Position numbers and translations under genes: made by a program
Notes under the pieces: model-generated
What the model was told of the DNA's origin: nothing
Database searches by the model: none
Seen by the model: only the letters and a program-made list of their open reading frames with translations
In this document: piece after piece, positions 55,076 to 64,000 of the stretch
Position numbering within the stretch: the first letter of the stretch is position 1
Layout of the letters: every line of letters begins with the position of its first letter
Assembly: GCF_030285785.1 (NCBI RefSeq)
Contig: NZ_CP127247.1
Span: 744,001-808,000, forward strand
Source: Parasedimentitalea psychrophila
GTDB taxonomy: Bacteria; Pseudomonadota; Alphaproteobacteria; Rhodobacterales; Rhodobacteraceae
Direction of reading: 5' to 3'
Length of the DNA: 64,000 nucleotides

Positions 55076-56047
55076 TTAGCTGCAAGAATAGCTGACGCCA
55101 TTGGCAGTATCGATCTTGCGGATCACATCCCAGAACTCTTTATAGTTCATATGCAGGAACTGACCCTCATTGGATTTCTCGAACTCTTCCTGCAACGCGG
55201 TGCCGTCCCACTCGAAGCTAAAGAAGGCATCTTGAATCGCCGCCTGCAATTCGGGTGTCAGGTTGTGCGCGGTGCCAAAGCCGGTGGTCGGGAATGTCTG
55301 CGATTTGTAGATCGAAACCACATCTTCCGCCTTCAACTCGCCGCGGCTGATCATCCGGTGCAACACCGAATTGGCGATTGAGGCCGCCATATAGTCCTGA
55401 TTGGCCACGCCCATGATCGAGTTGTCGTGCTTGCCCGAATATACCGGCTCAAAATCCCGGTCCGGGATCATGTCATAATCACCCTTGAGGATGGCGCTGG
55501 GGGCCTTGAAACCCGAGTTAGAGGTCGGCGAGGTAAAGGCCAGCTGCCCCCCTTTGATGTCCTCGACCTTTTCAATGCCCGAACCCGGATAGGTCAGGAT
55601 TTCCATCTCATAGCCAAAATGACCGTCCAGCGAGGCCATGATGGTGAAAGGACGGAAGCCCGCACAGTTCACTGCCAGCGGGTTTGAACCGGTGTTAAAG
55701 CCAGCAATGTGCAAACGCCCCGAGCGCATCGCCTCAATCTGGGCGGCATTGGACTGCACTGGGAAAAACTGAACCTTCTTGCCGGTCTTTGCGGCCAGAT
55801 GGTCCATGAACTCAGCCCAGACCGACACATAGACCGCAGGGTCTTCGACCGGGGTGTAGGTGAAAATCAATGTATCCGGGTCAACCAGTTCACTGGCATC
55901 GGTTGGGATATCCGCGATCAGATCGCCATCGATGTCGCAGAATCGATCATCCAGAGACCCGCGTTCACAATCCGCAGCAGCCGCGCCAGCAAGGGTCAGA
56001 CCTGCAATAAATGCAGCGGTTGACACCACTTTCGAAAATTCCAACAT
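55076..56047 (-). CDS. phnD: PhnD-family substrate-binding protein with an acidic loop
   Basis: 323 residues from the ATG at 56047 (GGGAGAAGG just upstream; the longer frame lacks an RBS). Signal peptide ends AGAAAA. The mature N-terminus contains two cysteines (CERGSLDDRFC) flanking DIDGDLIADIP, a dockerin/EF-hand-like Asp loop, before the PhnD core (FTYTPVEDPAVYVSVW, MRSGRLHIAGFNTGSNPLA, FTSPTSNSGFKAPSAIL). PhnD proteins bind phosphonates, phosphite or phosphate esters. No C-P lyase or phosphonatase is in the window, so the ligand is open. Confidence 0.9.
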   Translation of the reverse strand: MLEFSKVVSTAAFIAGLTLAGAAAADCERGSLDDRFCDIDGDLIADIPTDASELVDPDTLIFTYTPVEDPAVYVSVWAEFMDHLAAKTGKKVQFFPVQSNAAQIEAMRSGRLHIAGFNTGSNPLAVNCAGFRPFTIMASLDGHFGYEMEILTYPGSGIEKVEDIKGGQLAFTSPTSNSGFKAPSAILKGDYDMIPDRDFEPVYSGKHDNSIMGVANQDYMAASIANSVLHRMISRGELKAEDVVSIYKSQTFPTTGFGTAHNLTPELQAAIQDAFFSFEWDGTALQEEFEKSNEGQFLHMNYKEFWDVIRKIDTANGVSYSCS

Positions 56048-56569
56048 TTCCTTCTCCCTTTTGTTTTTAATTGGATAAATCCTAGCGGCAAAAACCCGTG
56101 CATCAAGTACTTTTCGCGCCTTCGTGACACTGCCCCGGCAGCATCCGTGTGGATTTGTGGAAAGTTGTGGGCGGCCGATTCTGCATTTGACGCCGTTTCG
56201 CAAGTATTTTTGTAGCGATCGGGTTGTGCGGCCTTAACTCTGATCGCCTGGATCTCGGTTGCGACTGCCATCCCATCGGCGCCCTTCCAACAGAACCCTC
56301 GCTGCTATCGCAAAAAAATTCGGTTATTCTCAACAGAGTTCTATGTTGTGGAGCATGTTTTATTTCGACAGCGAACTGAAAGATATTATCGAAAAATCGA
56401 CCATGCCCTTTTCACACAAATGGAGACGTTAAACAAATAACAAAGGCCGGCGCGCTGACTGAATGAAACCTGACGTCTTGGATTGATCTGCTATCTGACA
56501 AAAATACCGCACGCATCTTGCAGGACTTGGTGACACAAGACCCTTAGGAGACACGGTTATCTTCAAAAG
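56048..56569. other. Intergenic region between phnD and the nos cluster
   Basis: About 520 bp of comparatively AT-rich DNA without a convincing gene. The phnD leader shows no clear Pho box. One 29-codon ORF (56343-56432) is listed separately. Confidence 0.5.
56343..56432 (+). CDS. Possible 29-residue ORF
   Basis: Begins MLWSMFYFDSELKDIIEK and ends HKWRR. The composition is protein-like, but there is only a weak RBS and no recognised motif; it may be chance. Confidence 0.15.
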   Translation: MLWSMFYFDSELKDIIEKSTMPFSHKWRR

Positions 56570-56583
56570 TTGAGCCAGATCAA
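56570..56583 (+). promoter_or_regulatory. FNR/Dnr-type box of the nos operon
   Basis: TTGAG-CCAG-ATCAA matches the CRP/FNR-family consensus TTGAT-N4-ATCAA at 9 of 10 positions. A -10-like TATGAC at 56607-56612 puts a start site near 56618, so the box is centred near -41.5, the class II position for FNR-type activators. Confidence 0.75.
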
Positions 56584-56640
56584 AGAACGCCCAGTCATTC
56601 AAACGTTATGACGGCGATAACAAACAACCCTGGCTCCACA

Positions 56641-57111
56641 ATGTCTCCCTTTGGCTGCTCCTTTCATGATACGGCACTACGCTCCGCAGGCCTGACCTGG
56701 CTGCGGGCGCTGATTGGTATCTGTGCGCTGGCGCTGCAAATGCTGGCCCCAATTACCGCCCACTCGGAAAACTCGGGCGAGTGGATGGTGATCTGCGGCG
56801 AAGACGGGGCCGTACTGATGCAGGTGCAGCTTTCTGATGATGAGCCCGCCGCCTGCCCAATATGTGGAGACTGCAAGGCCTGCCAGTTGGGGGTGTCTGC
56901 GGGCGGCATTTTGACGCCGACACTACGCTCACGCGATTTTCCTGCGATCGAGGTTGTGCATGGAATGCACGGAGGGAGTGTTGCGCCCAACCCAGCACAA
57001 TTCTGGCACGAAAATCGTGGACCTCCCCTAGTGCACACAATCCTTAGCGACAGCGCCTGGCGACTGTTTCATGCCGTAACCCTTAGCCAAGGAGGTGCGC
57101 CATGGACGTAA
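56641..57111 (+). CDS. DUF2946-like exported small protein upstream of nosR
   Basis: 156 residues from the ATG at 56641. An earlier in-frame ATG (56608) falls within the predicted -10 element and is unlikely to be transcribed. A hydrophobic helix (WLRALIGICALALQMLAPITAHS) is followed by a Cys-rich segment, CPICGDCKAC, resembling the CPxC-type motif of DUF2946 proteins. Metal handling for the copper enzyme NosZ is plausible but inferred. It overlaps nosR by 10 bp. Confidence 0.6.
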   Translation: MSPFGCSFHDTALRSAGLTWLRALIGICALALQMLAPITAHSENSGEWMVICGEDGAVLMQVQLSDDEPAACPICGDCKACQLGVSAGGILTPTLRSRDFPAIEVVHGMHGGSVAPNPAQFWHENRGPPLVHTILSDSAWRLFHAVTLSQGGAPWT

Positions 57112-59297
57112 GACGCGCAATCCAAAGCCTGGTAAAAGCCACTGCTTATTTCTTCACGACATGCCTGTTCCTGATCGCCCATGCGGCCCTAGCAGACGAC
57201 CTGGCATCTTTCCTTTCCGACATTCCACCTTCTGAGCTGGCCCCCGGTGCCGATGGCTATGGCCCAATCTCGCGCGAGACCAAGGTGGCCCCGGTTCTCA
57301 AGGGCCGCGACACCGTTGCCTGGGCCTTTCTGACCTCTGACTTTGTCGGCACGACCGGATACTCGGGCAAGCCCATTCATGTTGTCGCCGCCATTGACAA
57401 GGATGCGATTCTGACCGGCGTCAAACTGGTCAAACACTCTGAGCCGATTATCCTGATCGGCATTCCAAACTCAAAAATGATCGCCCTGACCGAAGGCTAC
57501 AAGGGCCTGGATCTGAAGGCTGAGGCGGCCACAGGCGGCGAGGCCCATGATCTCGACATCATTTCCGGCGCTACCGTAACCATTATGATCATCGACGACA
57601 GCCTAGTGCGGGGCGGCATCAAGGTGGCGCGGGCATTGGGTCTTGGCGGTCTGGCACCGCGGCTTGATCGCGGACCGAAACGTGAAATCGATATGGCCCA
57701 TGAAGAGATCTCGGACTGGGGCACATTGGCTGGGGACGGCTCGGTTCGCCGCCTGACACTGGACATCGGTCAGATCAATTCCGCCTTTGAAGCCACCGGC
57801 GATGCGCGCGCCGCAAAACGGCCCGAGTCCGGTGAGCCGGATGATACCTTCATCGACATGCACATGGCGCTGGTTTCGGTGCCGTCGATTGGCAAAAGCC
57901 TGCTGGGCGAGGCCGAGTACAAAAACCTGACCACTTGGCTAAAAGAGGGCGAGCAAGCCATTCTCGTCTTGGGCCGGGGTGCCTATAGCTTCAAGGGGTC
58001 CGGCTATGTGCGGGGCGGCATTTTTGACCGCATTCAGCTGATCCAGGGCGACAACTCAGTCCGGTTCTTTGACAAACAACAACGCCGTCTTGGCGATCTG
58101 GCGACCGATGACAGCCCCAGTTTTACGGAACTTGATATCTTCAAAATCCCAGCTGATGCCGAATTTGACCCAGCTGAACCCTTTCGCCTGCAGTTGTTGG
58201 CCCAGCGTGCCGTTGGAGCCATCGAAAAGACCTTCCTGACCTTTGACCTGGGGTACAAGTTGCCTGGGCACTATCTGCTGCCAGTTGCGGCCCCCGTCCT
58301 GGTCAACAGCGATTCCGACGAGGCCGCTGCCAAGACCGCCCTGTGGCAACGCATCTGGAAAGATAAAACCGTTGAGATTGGCGTCTTGGCTGTCATGCTG
58401 TTGGTGCTGACGAGTGTCTTTTTCTTCCAGTTCCAGGCAACCGTAAATGCGCGTGTCTTTTACTGGTTCCGTATCGGCTATCTAAGTTTCACCCTGGTGT
58501 TTCTGGGTTGGTATGCCAATGCACAGCTGTCAGTTGTAAACCTGATGGCCTTGGCCGGATCCTTGCGCAGCGGTTTCACTTGGGACGCGTTCCTGATGGA
58601 CCCTCTGGTCTTTATCCAGTGGTTTGCCATCGCCGCCGCACTGCTGTTCTGGGGCCGCGGCGCCTATTGTGGCTGGCTGTGCCCGTTTGGGGCGCTGCAA
58701 GAGTTGCTGAACAAGGCGGCCCGCGCGCTGAAGGTGCCGCAATGGACCGTTCCATGGGGGCTGCATGAACGCCTGTGGCCGCTGAAATACATGATTTTCC
58801 TCGGGTTGTTCGGCCTGTCCATGGTCTCGATGCCGCTGGCCGAAACCTACGCCGAGGTGGAACCGTTCAAAACCGCGATCATCCTGAAGTTCGTGCGCGA
58901 GTGGCCCTTTGTTATCTTTGCCGTGCTTTTGCTGGTTGCGGGCCTGTTCATCGAGCGCTTCTACTGCCGCTACCTGTGCCCGCTGGGCGGAGCCCTGGCG
59001 ATCCCGGCCCGGATCCGCATGTTCGACTGGCTGCGTCGCTACAAGGAATGCGGCAGCCCCTGTCAGACCTGTGCCAACGAATGCCCGGTACAGGCCATCC
59101 ATCCCACCGGTGAGATCAACCCGAACGAGTGTGTCGACTGCATGCACTGTCAGGTTCTCTATCAATCGGAAACCAAATGCCCCGTGGTTATCAAACAGCT
59201 CAAGCGCCGTGCCAAAACTGGCTCAGCCGACCTGAAGATGCCACTTGGACAACCCCCGGCGAACCATCCTAACGCCAAAGAATCACCTATTTCCTGA
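57102..59297 (+). CDS. nosR: NosR, electron donor/regulator for nitrous oxide reductase
   Basis: 731 residues; strong RBS AAGGAGGTG. Signal peptide, then a periplasmic FMN-binding domain with the flavinylation motif SGATVT near residues 155-160, TM helices from about residue 420, CGWLCPFGALQELL and CRYLCPLGGALAIP (cytoplasmic CxxxCP motifs), and C-terminal ferredoxin clusters CQTCANECPVQAI and CVDCMHCQVLY. It passes electrons from the quinone pool toward NosZ and is needed for nos expression. Confidence 0.96.
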   Translation: MDVRRAIQSLVKATAYFFTTCLFLIAHAALADDLASFLSDIPPSELAPGADGYGPISRETKVAPVLKGRDTVAWAFLTSDFVGTTGYSGKPIHVVAAIDKDAILTGVKLVKHSEPIILIGIPNSKMIALTEGYKGLDLKAEAATGGEAHDLDIISGATVTIMIIDDSLVRGGIKVARALGLGGLAPRLDRGPKREIDMAHEEISDWGTLAGDGSVRRLTLDIGQINSAFEATGDARAAKRPESGEPDDTFIDMHMALVSVPSIGKSLLGEAEYKNLTTWLKEGEQAILVLGRGAYSFKGSGYVRGGIFDRIQLIQGDNSVRFFDKQQRRLGDLATDDSPSFTELDIFKIPADAEFDPAEPFRLQLLAQRAVGAIEKTFLTFDLGYKLPGHYLLPVAAPVLVNSDSDEAAAKTALWQRIWKDKTVEIGVLAVMLLVLTSVFFFQFQATVNARVFYWFRIGYLSFTLVFLGWYANAQLSVVNLMALAGSLRSGFTWDAFLMDPLVFIQWFAIAAALLFWGRGAYCGWLCPFGALQELLNKAARALKVPQWTVPWGLHERLWPLKYMIFLGLFGLSMVSMPLAETYAEVEPFKTAIILKFVREWPFVIFAVLLLVAGLFIERFYCRYLCPLGGALAIPARIRMFDWLRRYKECGSPCQTCANECPVQAIHPTGEINPNECVDCMHCQVLYQSETKCPVVIKQLKRRAKTGSADLKMPLGQPPANHPNAKESPIS

Positions 59298-59309
59298 AGG
59301 AGGAACACT

Positions 59310-61214
59310 ATGTCGGAACAAGACAATACACTGAATGTCACCCGCCGCGGCCTAATGAGCGCGACCGCCACCGGGGCCGTACTGGCCACCGCCGGTGTTG
59401 GCGCAACCTTGATGGGCGCGAAAGAGGCCAGCGCAGCCTCCAAAATCTCGCTCGCCCCTGGTGAGCTGGACGATTACTACGGCTTTTGGTCTTCGGGCCA
59501 GACCGGCGAGTTGCGCATCCTGGGCTTCCCCTCCATGCGCGAACTGATGCGGGTGCCGGTTTTCAACCGTTGCTCGGCCACTGGCTGGGGCCAGACCAAT
59601 GAATCGCTGAAGGTTCTGACCGAAGGCCTGTTGCCGGAAACCAAAGAGTTTCTCGCCAAGCGCCACGAGAAAACCTATACCAACGGCGATTTGCACCACC
59701 CGCATATGTCGTTCACCGATGGCACCTATGATGGCCGCTATCTGTTCATGAACGACAAAGCCAACACCCGTGTTGCGCGGGTTCGTTGTGATGTCATGAA
59801 AACTGACAAAATCATCGAAATCCCCAACGCTGGCGACATCCACGGCCTGCGTCCGCAGAAATTCCCGCGCACTGGCTATGTCTTTGCCAATGGCGAGCAC
59901 GAAATTCCGCTGATCAACGACGGATCTATCTTGGATGAGCCCGACAAGTATGTGAACATCTTCACTGCGATCGACGGCGACAGCATGGAGATCTCCTGGC
60001 AGGTGATGGTTTCGGGTAACCTCGACAACACCGATTGTGACTACCAGGGCAAATACGCCTTCTCGACCAGCTACAACTCGGAAATGGGCATGAACCTGCC
60101 CGAGATGACCGAATCCGAAATGGACCACGTGGTTATTTTTAACCTCAAGGAAATCGAAGCCGGTATCGCAGCGGGCGACTATCAGGAACTGAACGGCGTC
60201 AAGGTGATCGACGGACGTAAAGGCCAGAACAAGAAATACACTCGCTACGTTCCGATCCCCAACAGCCCGCACGGCGTTAACACCGCGCCGGACCAGAAGC
60301 ACATCATGATCAACGGCAAGCTGTCGCCGACCGTTTCGGTGATCGACGTGACCAAAGTGGACGCGCTGTTTGACGGTGCCGATGCGCGCTCCTGTATTGT
60401 TGCTGAACCAGAACTGGGTCTTGGCCCGCTCCACACTGCCTTCGACGGCAAGGGTCATGCGTTTACAACCCTGTTCCTGGACAGCCAGGTGGTGAAGTGG
60501 GATATCGACAAAGCCATCCGCGCCTATGCGGGCGAAGATGTCGATCCGATCATGCACAAAACCGACGTGCAGTATCAGCCAGGTCACAACCACACTTCGA
60601 TGGGTGAAACCAAAGAGGCCGATGGTCAGTGGCTGGTGTCGCTCAACAAATTCTCCAAGGACCGTTTCATTAACGTTGGTCCCCTGAAGCCGGAGAATGA
60701 GCAGCTTCTGGACATCACCGATCCGAAATTCCCTGTGGTACACGACGGCCCAACATTTGCCGAACCACATGACGTTATCATTGTACGTCGTGACATCGTG
60801 AACCCGGTCAATATCTGGGATCGTAACGACCCAATGTGGGAAGACGCCCGCGTTCAGGCTGCCGCTGACGGTGTTGATCTGGAAGATACTCCAGAAGAGC
60901 CCATCCGTGACGGCAACAAGGTGCGGGTCTACATGACCAGCCAGGCGCCGACTTTTTCGATGGAGAAATTCACCGTCAAGGAAGGCGATGAAGTCACCAT
61001 CTACGTCACCAACCTGGATGACGTGGACGACGTGACCCACGGCCTGACCATTTCCAACTATGGCGTCGCCATGGAAATTGGCCCAATGGCCACCGCATCG
61101 GTTACTTTCACTGCCGATCGTCCGGGTGTACACTGGTTCTACTGTCAGTGGTTCTGCCACGCGCTCCACATGGAGATGCGCGGCCGGATGCTGGTTGAAC
61201 CCCGCGAGGCTTAA
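59310..61214 (+). CDS. nosZ: Nitrous oxide reductase (clade I, Tat-exported)
   Basis: 634 residues. Tat signal [20 protein letters not shown]. Seven-bladed propeller with CuZ-ligand histidines in [32 protein letters not shown] and AEPHDV. C-terminal cupredoxin domain with the CuA site [12 protein letters not shown]. It reduces N2O to N2 in the periplasm. All expected copper-ligand regions are intact. Confidence 0.98.
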   Translation: MSEQDNTLNVTRRGLMSATATGAVLATAGVGATLMGAKEASAASKISLAPGELDDYYGFWSSGQTGELRILGFPSMRELMRVPVFNRCSATGWGQTNESLKVLTEGLLPETKEFLAKRHEKTYTNGDLHHPHMSFTDGTYDGRYLFMNDKANTRVARVRCDVMKTDKIIEIPNAGDIHGLRPQKFPRTGYVFANGEHEIPLINDGSILDEPDKYVNIFTAIDGDSMEISWQVMVSGNLDNTDCDYQGKYAFSTSYNSEMGMNLPEMTESEMDHVVIFNLKEIEAGIAAGDYQELNGVKVIDGRKGQNKKYTRYVPIPNSPHGVNTAPDQKHIMINGKLSPTVSVIDVTKVDALFDGADARSCIVAEPELGLGPLHTAFDGKGHAFTTLFLDSQVVKWDIDKAIRAYAGEDVDPIMHKTDVQYQPGHNHTSMGETKEADGQWLVSLNKFSKDRFINVGPLKPENEQLLDITDPKFPVVHDGPTFAEPHDVIIVRRDIVNPVNIWDRNDPMWEDARVQAAADGVDLEDTPEEPIRDGNKVRVYMTSQAPTFSMEKFTVKEGDEVTIYVTNLDDVDDVTHGLTISNYGVAMEIGPMATASVTFTADRPGVHWFYCQWFCHALHMEMRGRMLVEPREA

Positions 61215-61218
61215 GAAC

Positions 61219-62475
61219 ATGCGCTGGCTCCTACCTTTAATGGCATTTGTCTGCTCTCCGGCTCTGGCCGCTGAATGGGCGGTGCCCAACCGGGCGGGGG
61301 CCATTGCTGAAACATTGGCGCAGGCGGCGGATGGTGACACCCTCCGCCTCGCCTCTGGTACCTATGCCGAGACTGTGCTGCTGGACCGCCCTGTCGTGCT
61401 GGATGGCGGCGGTGTCGCAACGCTCAAGGGCAATGGCACGGGATCGGTCATCACGGTGACCGGGCATAATATCACTGTCACCGGATTGACGATCATCGGG
61501 TCAGGCTCGGAACACGAAACCATCGACAGTGGCATCACCCTCACCAAAACGGCTAAGGCGCCGCGAATTATCGACAATACCTTGCTGGGCAACCTGTACG
61601 GAGTTGACGTCCACGGTGCCAAAGATGCCCTGATTGCCGGCAATCACATAGAGGGTCGCCAAGACCATCATATGAACGCCCGCGGCAACGGCATTTATGT
61701 CTGGAACGCGCCCGGCACCATTGTCGAAGACAACAGCGTCCGCTGGGGCCGCGACGGTGTCTTTGTAAACAGCTCCAAGAATAACATTTTCCGCAACAAC
61801 AGCTTCCGCGACCTGCGGTTTGCGGTGCATTATATGTATGCCGACAATTCCGAGGTGTCCGGCAATGTGTCGATCGGAAACCACCTTGGCTATGCGATGA
61901 TGTTCTCTACCCGGGTTCGGATCACTGACAACGTGTCATTGAATGATCGCGACCACGGCGTGATGATGAACTACGCCAACAAAAGCGTGATCACCGGCAA
62001 TTACGTCAAGAACGCCTCGGGCAAATGCACCTTCCTCTACAACTCTCACAAGAATGATTTCAGCGGCAACTGGTTTGAAGGCTGCGACATCGGCATCCAT
62101 TTCACCGCCGGGTCCGACGACAACCGCATAGTTGGCAACAGCTTTGTCGGCAACCGTACCCAGGTGAAATACGTATCCTCCAAATGGGTCGAATGGTCCG
62201 AACAGGGTCGCGGCAACTATTGGAGCGACTTTGCAGCCTTTGACGTCGATGGCAATGGCATTGCCGACGCGCCCTATCGCCCTAATGACAGCATGGATCA
62301 CGTGTTGTGGACTCAACCCGCTGCCAAGCTATTGCTGGGCTCTCCCGCTGTGCAACTGGTGCGCTGGTCGCAGTCCGCCTTCCCGGCCCTGTTGCCGGGC
62401 GGCGTGTTGGACAGCAATGCACTGATGGCCCCGGTTCGACCGGCGGCAAGCAAGAAGGTACTTCAGGATGGGTAA
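61219..62475 (+). CDS. nosD: NosD, periplasmic copper-site maturation protein
   Basis: 418 residues from the ATG at 61219, 4 bp after nosZ. Signal peptide LLPLMAFVCSPALA; right-handed beta-helix of CASH/NosD repeats (NTLLGNLYGVDVHGAKDALI, NNSFRDLRFAVHYMYADNSE and similar). It works with NosF and NosY to assemble the CuZ centre. Confidence 0.95.
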   Translation: MRWLLPLMAFVCSPALAAEWAVPNRAGAIAETLAQAADGDTLRLASGTYAETVLLDRPVVLDGGGVATLKGNGTGSVITVTGHNITVTGLTIIGSGSEHETIDSGITLTKTAKAPRIIDNTLLGNLYGVDVHGAKDALIAGNHIEGRQDHHMNARGNGIYVWNAPGTIVEDNSVRWGRDGVFVNSSKNNIFRNNSFRDLRFAVHYMYADNSEVSGNVSIGNHLGYAMMFSTRVRITDNVSLNDRDHGVMMNYANKSVITGNYVKNASGKCTFLYNSHKNDFSGNWFEGCDIGIHFTAGSDDNRIVGNSFVGNRTQVKYVSSKWVEWSEQGRGNYWSDFAAFDVDGNGIADAPYRPNDSMDHVLWTQPAAKLLLGSPAVQLVRWSQSAFPALLPGGVLDSNALMAPVRPAASKKVLQDG

Positions 62476-63361
62476 CACCCTGACAATCAAGTCGGTCAGC
62501 AAATTCCGTGGCAAAATCCAGATTCTGCAGGATGTAGATCTGGTGATCGCCCCGGGCGAGCGGCTGGCATTGCTGGGCCACAATGGCGCCGGTAAATCGA
62601 CCTTGATCAAGACAATTCTGGGCCTGACGCCGGTGCATCAGGGCAGCATCCAGATTTGCGGCGCAACACCTGGCTCGGCTGAGGCACGCCGAACCACCGC
62701 GTTTCTTCCGGAATCCGTCAGCTTTCACCCGGCGCTGACCGGCCGCGAGCAACTGGCCTTGTTTGCCCGCCTGTCCGGCGCAGGCGGCGATGTGGCGGGC
62801 CTGCTGGACCGCGTCGGCCTGAGCGACGCGCTGGATCGCCGGATCGGAACCTATTCCAAGGGGATGCGGCAGCGGCTGGGGCTGGCGCAGGTCTTGCTGG
62901 GGAGACCCAAACTGGCACTGCTGGACGAGCCGACCAGCGGGCTGGACCCGATTTCCCGGCAGGATCTCTATGCGATCATTGACGAGCTGGCGGCCCAGGG
63001 CACTGCCATTCTGATTGCCAGCCATGCCTTGACCGAGGTCGAAGCCCGCACCGACCGTATTGCCATCCTGCGCAAAGGTGTAAAAGTGGCCGATAATACG
63101 CTGGCAGCCCTGTCGCGAGCAGCCGATTTGCCAACCCATCTGCGCATCACCGCCCAAAGCGACCAGATCGAACAGCTGGCGGCCCAGATCGGCGGCAGAC
63201 GTATCAACGGGGCGGCGCTGGAAATCAGCTGTAGCGCCGACCAGAAAATGGATGAACTGCGCCGCATCGCGGCCATGGGCGACGCCATCGTCGATATTTC
63301 CATGACACCGCCGCGACTGGAAGACCTGTACCGCCACTTCTCCAAGGAAGACAGCCGATGA
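62468..63361 (+). CDS. nosF: NosF, ABC ATPase for NosZ maturation
   Basis: 297 residues: Walker [12 protein letters not shown], signature YSKGMRQRLGLAQ, Walker B LALLDEPTSGLDP, switch ASHALTE. Overlaps nosD by 8 bp and nosY by 4 bp. Confidence 0.95.
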   Translation: MGNTLTIKSVSKFRGKIQILQDVDLVIAPGERLALLGHNGAGKSTLIKTILGLTPVHQGSIQICGATPGSAEARRTTAFLPESVSFHPALTGREQLALFARLSGAGGDVAGLLDRVGLSDALDRRIGTYSKGMRQRLGLAQVLLGRPKLALLDEPTSGLDPISRQDLYAIIDELAAQGTAILIASHALTEVEARTDRIAILRKGVKVADNTLAALSRAADLPTHLRITAQSDQIEQLAAQIGGRRINGAALEISCSADQKMDELRRIAAMGDAIVDISMTPPRLEDLYRHFSKEDSR

Positions 63362-64000
63362 TGATCCCGCGCGCCCTTGCTATTGCTCAATCCGAACTGC
63401 TGATCCTGCGCCGCAATCGCTGGCTGTTCATGGCGACGCTGATCATGGTGCTGTTTGCGCTGGCCCTGACCTTTGCCGGCAGTGCGCCAACCGGCAGTCT
63501 GGGCGTTGACATGCTGACCATCTCGGTCGCGTCGATGACAACCCTGTCGGTCTATCTGGCGCCGCTGCTGGCGCTGATGATGTCGTTTGATGCCATTTCC
63601 GGAGACCTTGATCGCGGCAGCCTGTCGCTGCTGCTGTCTTATCCGCCCAGCCGCGGTGAAATCCTTGTTGGCAAATTCCTGGCGCAGCTAGCAGCGCTGA
63701 GCTTTGCGATGATCGTCGGCTTTGGCACCGCAGGGGCGCTGGCGACCTGGTCCGGGGGCTCTGGCCCGGAAAGCCTGCTGGCCCTGGCCCGTCTCATCGC
63801 CACCTCGATCCTGCTTGGGGCGGTGTTCCTGTCTTTGGGATACATGGTCTCCGCCCTAGCGGGGAGCTCCACAGCGGCCGCAGGCATGTCAGCGGCACTT
63901 TGGCTGATCTTTGTGGTGCTGTTTGATCTTGGATTGCTGGGCGCTGTTGTGATGGATCAAAGTGGCTATTTCACCCAGACGATATTCCCCTGGCTGATGG
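63358..64000 (+). CDS. nosY: NosY, ABC membrane subunit (3' end outside window)
   Basis: 214 codons visible. Helices near residues 22-40, 57-80, 102-125, 140-165 and 175-195; LSLLLSYPPSRGEILVGKF is typical of NosY/ABC-2 permeases. Either of two tandem ATGs (63358, 63361) may be used. nosL and nosX, if present, lie beyond the window. Confidence 0.93.
   Translation, partial: MMIPRALAIAQSELLILRRNRWLFMATLIMVLFALALTFAGSAPTGSLGVDMLTISVASMTTLSVYLAPLLALMMSFDAISGDLDRGSLSLLLSYPPSRGEILVGKFLAQLAALSFAMIVGFGTAGALATWSGGSGPESLLALARLIATSILLGAVFLSLGYMVSALAGSSTAAAGMSAALWLIFVVLFDLGLLGAVVMDQSGYFTQTIFPWLM

Noticed and set aside
59352-61340. 662-codon open frame on the minus strand
   Set aside because: Antisense to nosZ, which has all catalytic motifs; shadow frame.
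1-64000. CRISPR arrays, tRNA genes, insertion sequences and prophage
   Set aside because: None of the expected repeat patterns, tRNA-like folds, transposase or phage genes was seen in the sequence or translated frames.

Overview
The window looks like chromosomal DNA from a marine alphaproteobacterium of the Rhodobacterales (roseobacter group). The evidence is the GC-rich, tightly overlapping operons, a TRAP transporter, a nosRZDFY cluster, a three-subunit periplasmic formate dehydrogenase with DUF3305/DUF3306 partners, Entner-Doudoroff genes, and intergenic palindromes of a type I recall from roseobacter genomes. Genus and species cannot be fixed from the sequence alone. I saw no tRNA, rRNA, CRISPR array, prophage or insertion sequence.

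Layout. 3-7185: the end of a ROK-type (XylR-like) regulator, an FG-GAP/ASPIC protein, and a leftward xylose operon (xylB-xylA-galM) that also carries a di-haem peroxidase. 7387-16435: an RpiR-type regulator divergent from an operon with an N-formylglutamate amidohydrolase-family enzyme, a complete TRAP transporter, a glutamine-synthetase-like ligase, an aldehyde dehydrogenase and an iron alcohol dehydrogenase. This looks like a gamma-glutamylation route for an amino alcohol or amine. 16648-17676: gap. 17883-35623: a formate dehydrogenase region. It holds a histidine kinase, a response regulator without the sigma-54 GAFTGA loop, fdhCBA, a small Tat-signal protein, a TorD-like chaperone and DUF3306/DUF3305 proteins. 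Divergent from these is an operon with a four-cluster ferredoxin, Mrp/ApbC, a lipoate-ligase-like protein and a DUF6505 protein. A tungstate transporter (tupBCA) closes the region. 35917-45976: amino-sugar catabolism (nagA, nagB-II, a GntR regulator, a GlcNAc kinase; divergent murQ, a sugar ABC transporter and a Gfo/Idh/MocA oxidoreductase). 46185-51783: pgi-zwf-edd-eda. 51842-56047: a PhnDCEE-type transporter with a HAD phosphatase. 56641-64000: a DUF2946-like gene, then nosR-nosZ-nosD-nosF-nosY, with nosY cut by the window end.

How it fits together. Xylose and amino sugars feed central carbon metabolism through pgi/zwf/edd/eda and gap; gap and pgi share a LacI-type operator sequence. Formate oxidation and nitrous oxide reduction supply the electron donor and acceptor ends of respiration. 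The tungstate transporter beside fdh suggests a tungsten (or Mo/W) cofactor.

The most interesting items are the putative gamma-glutamyl amino-alcohol pathway, the fdh-linked ferredoxin/Mrp/lipoate-ligase-like/DUF6505 operon, the GAFTGA-less regulator, the paired 11-bp-phased operators between nagK and murQ, the shared gap/pgi operator, and three perfect hairpins between fdhB and fdhC. All functional statements come from reading motifs and context; no database search was run.
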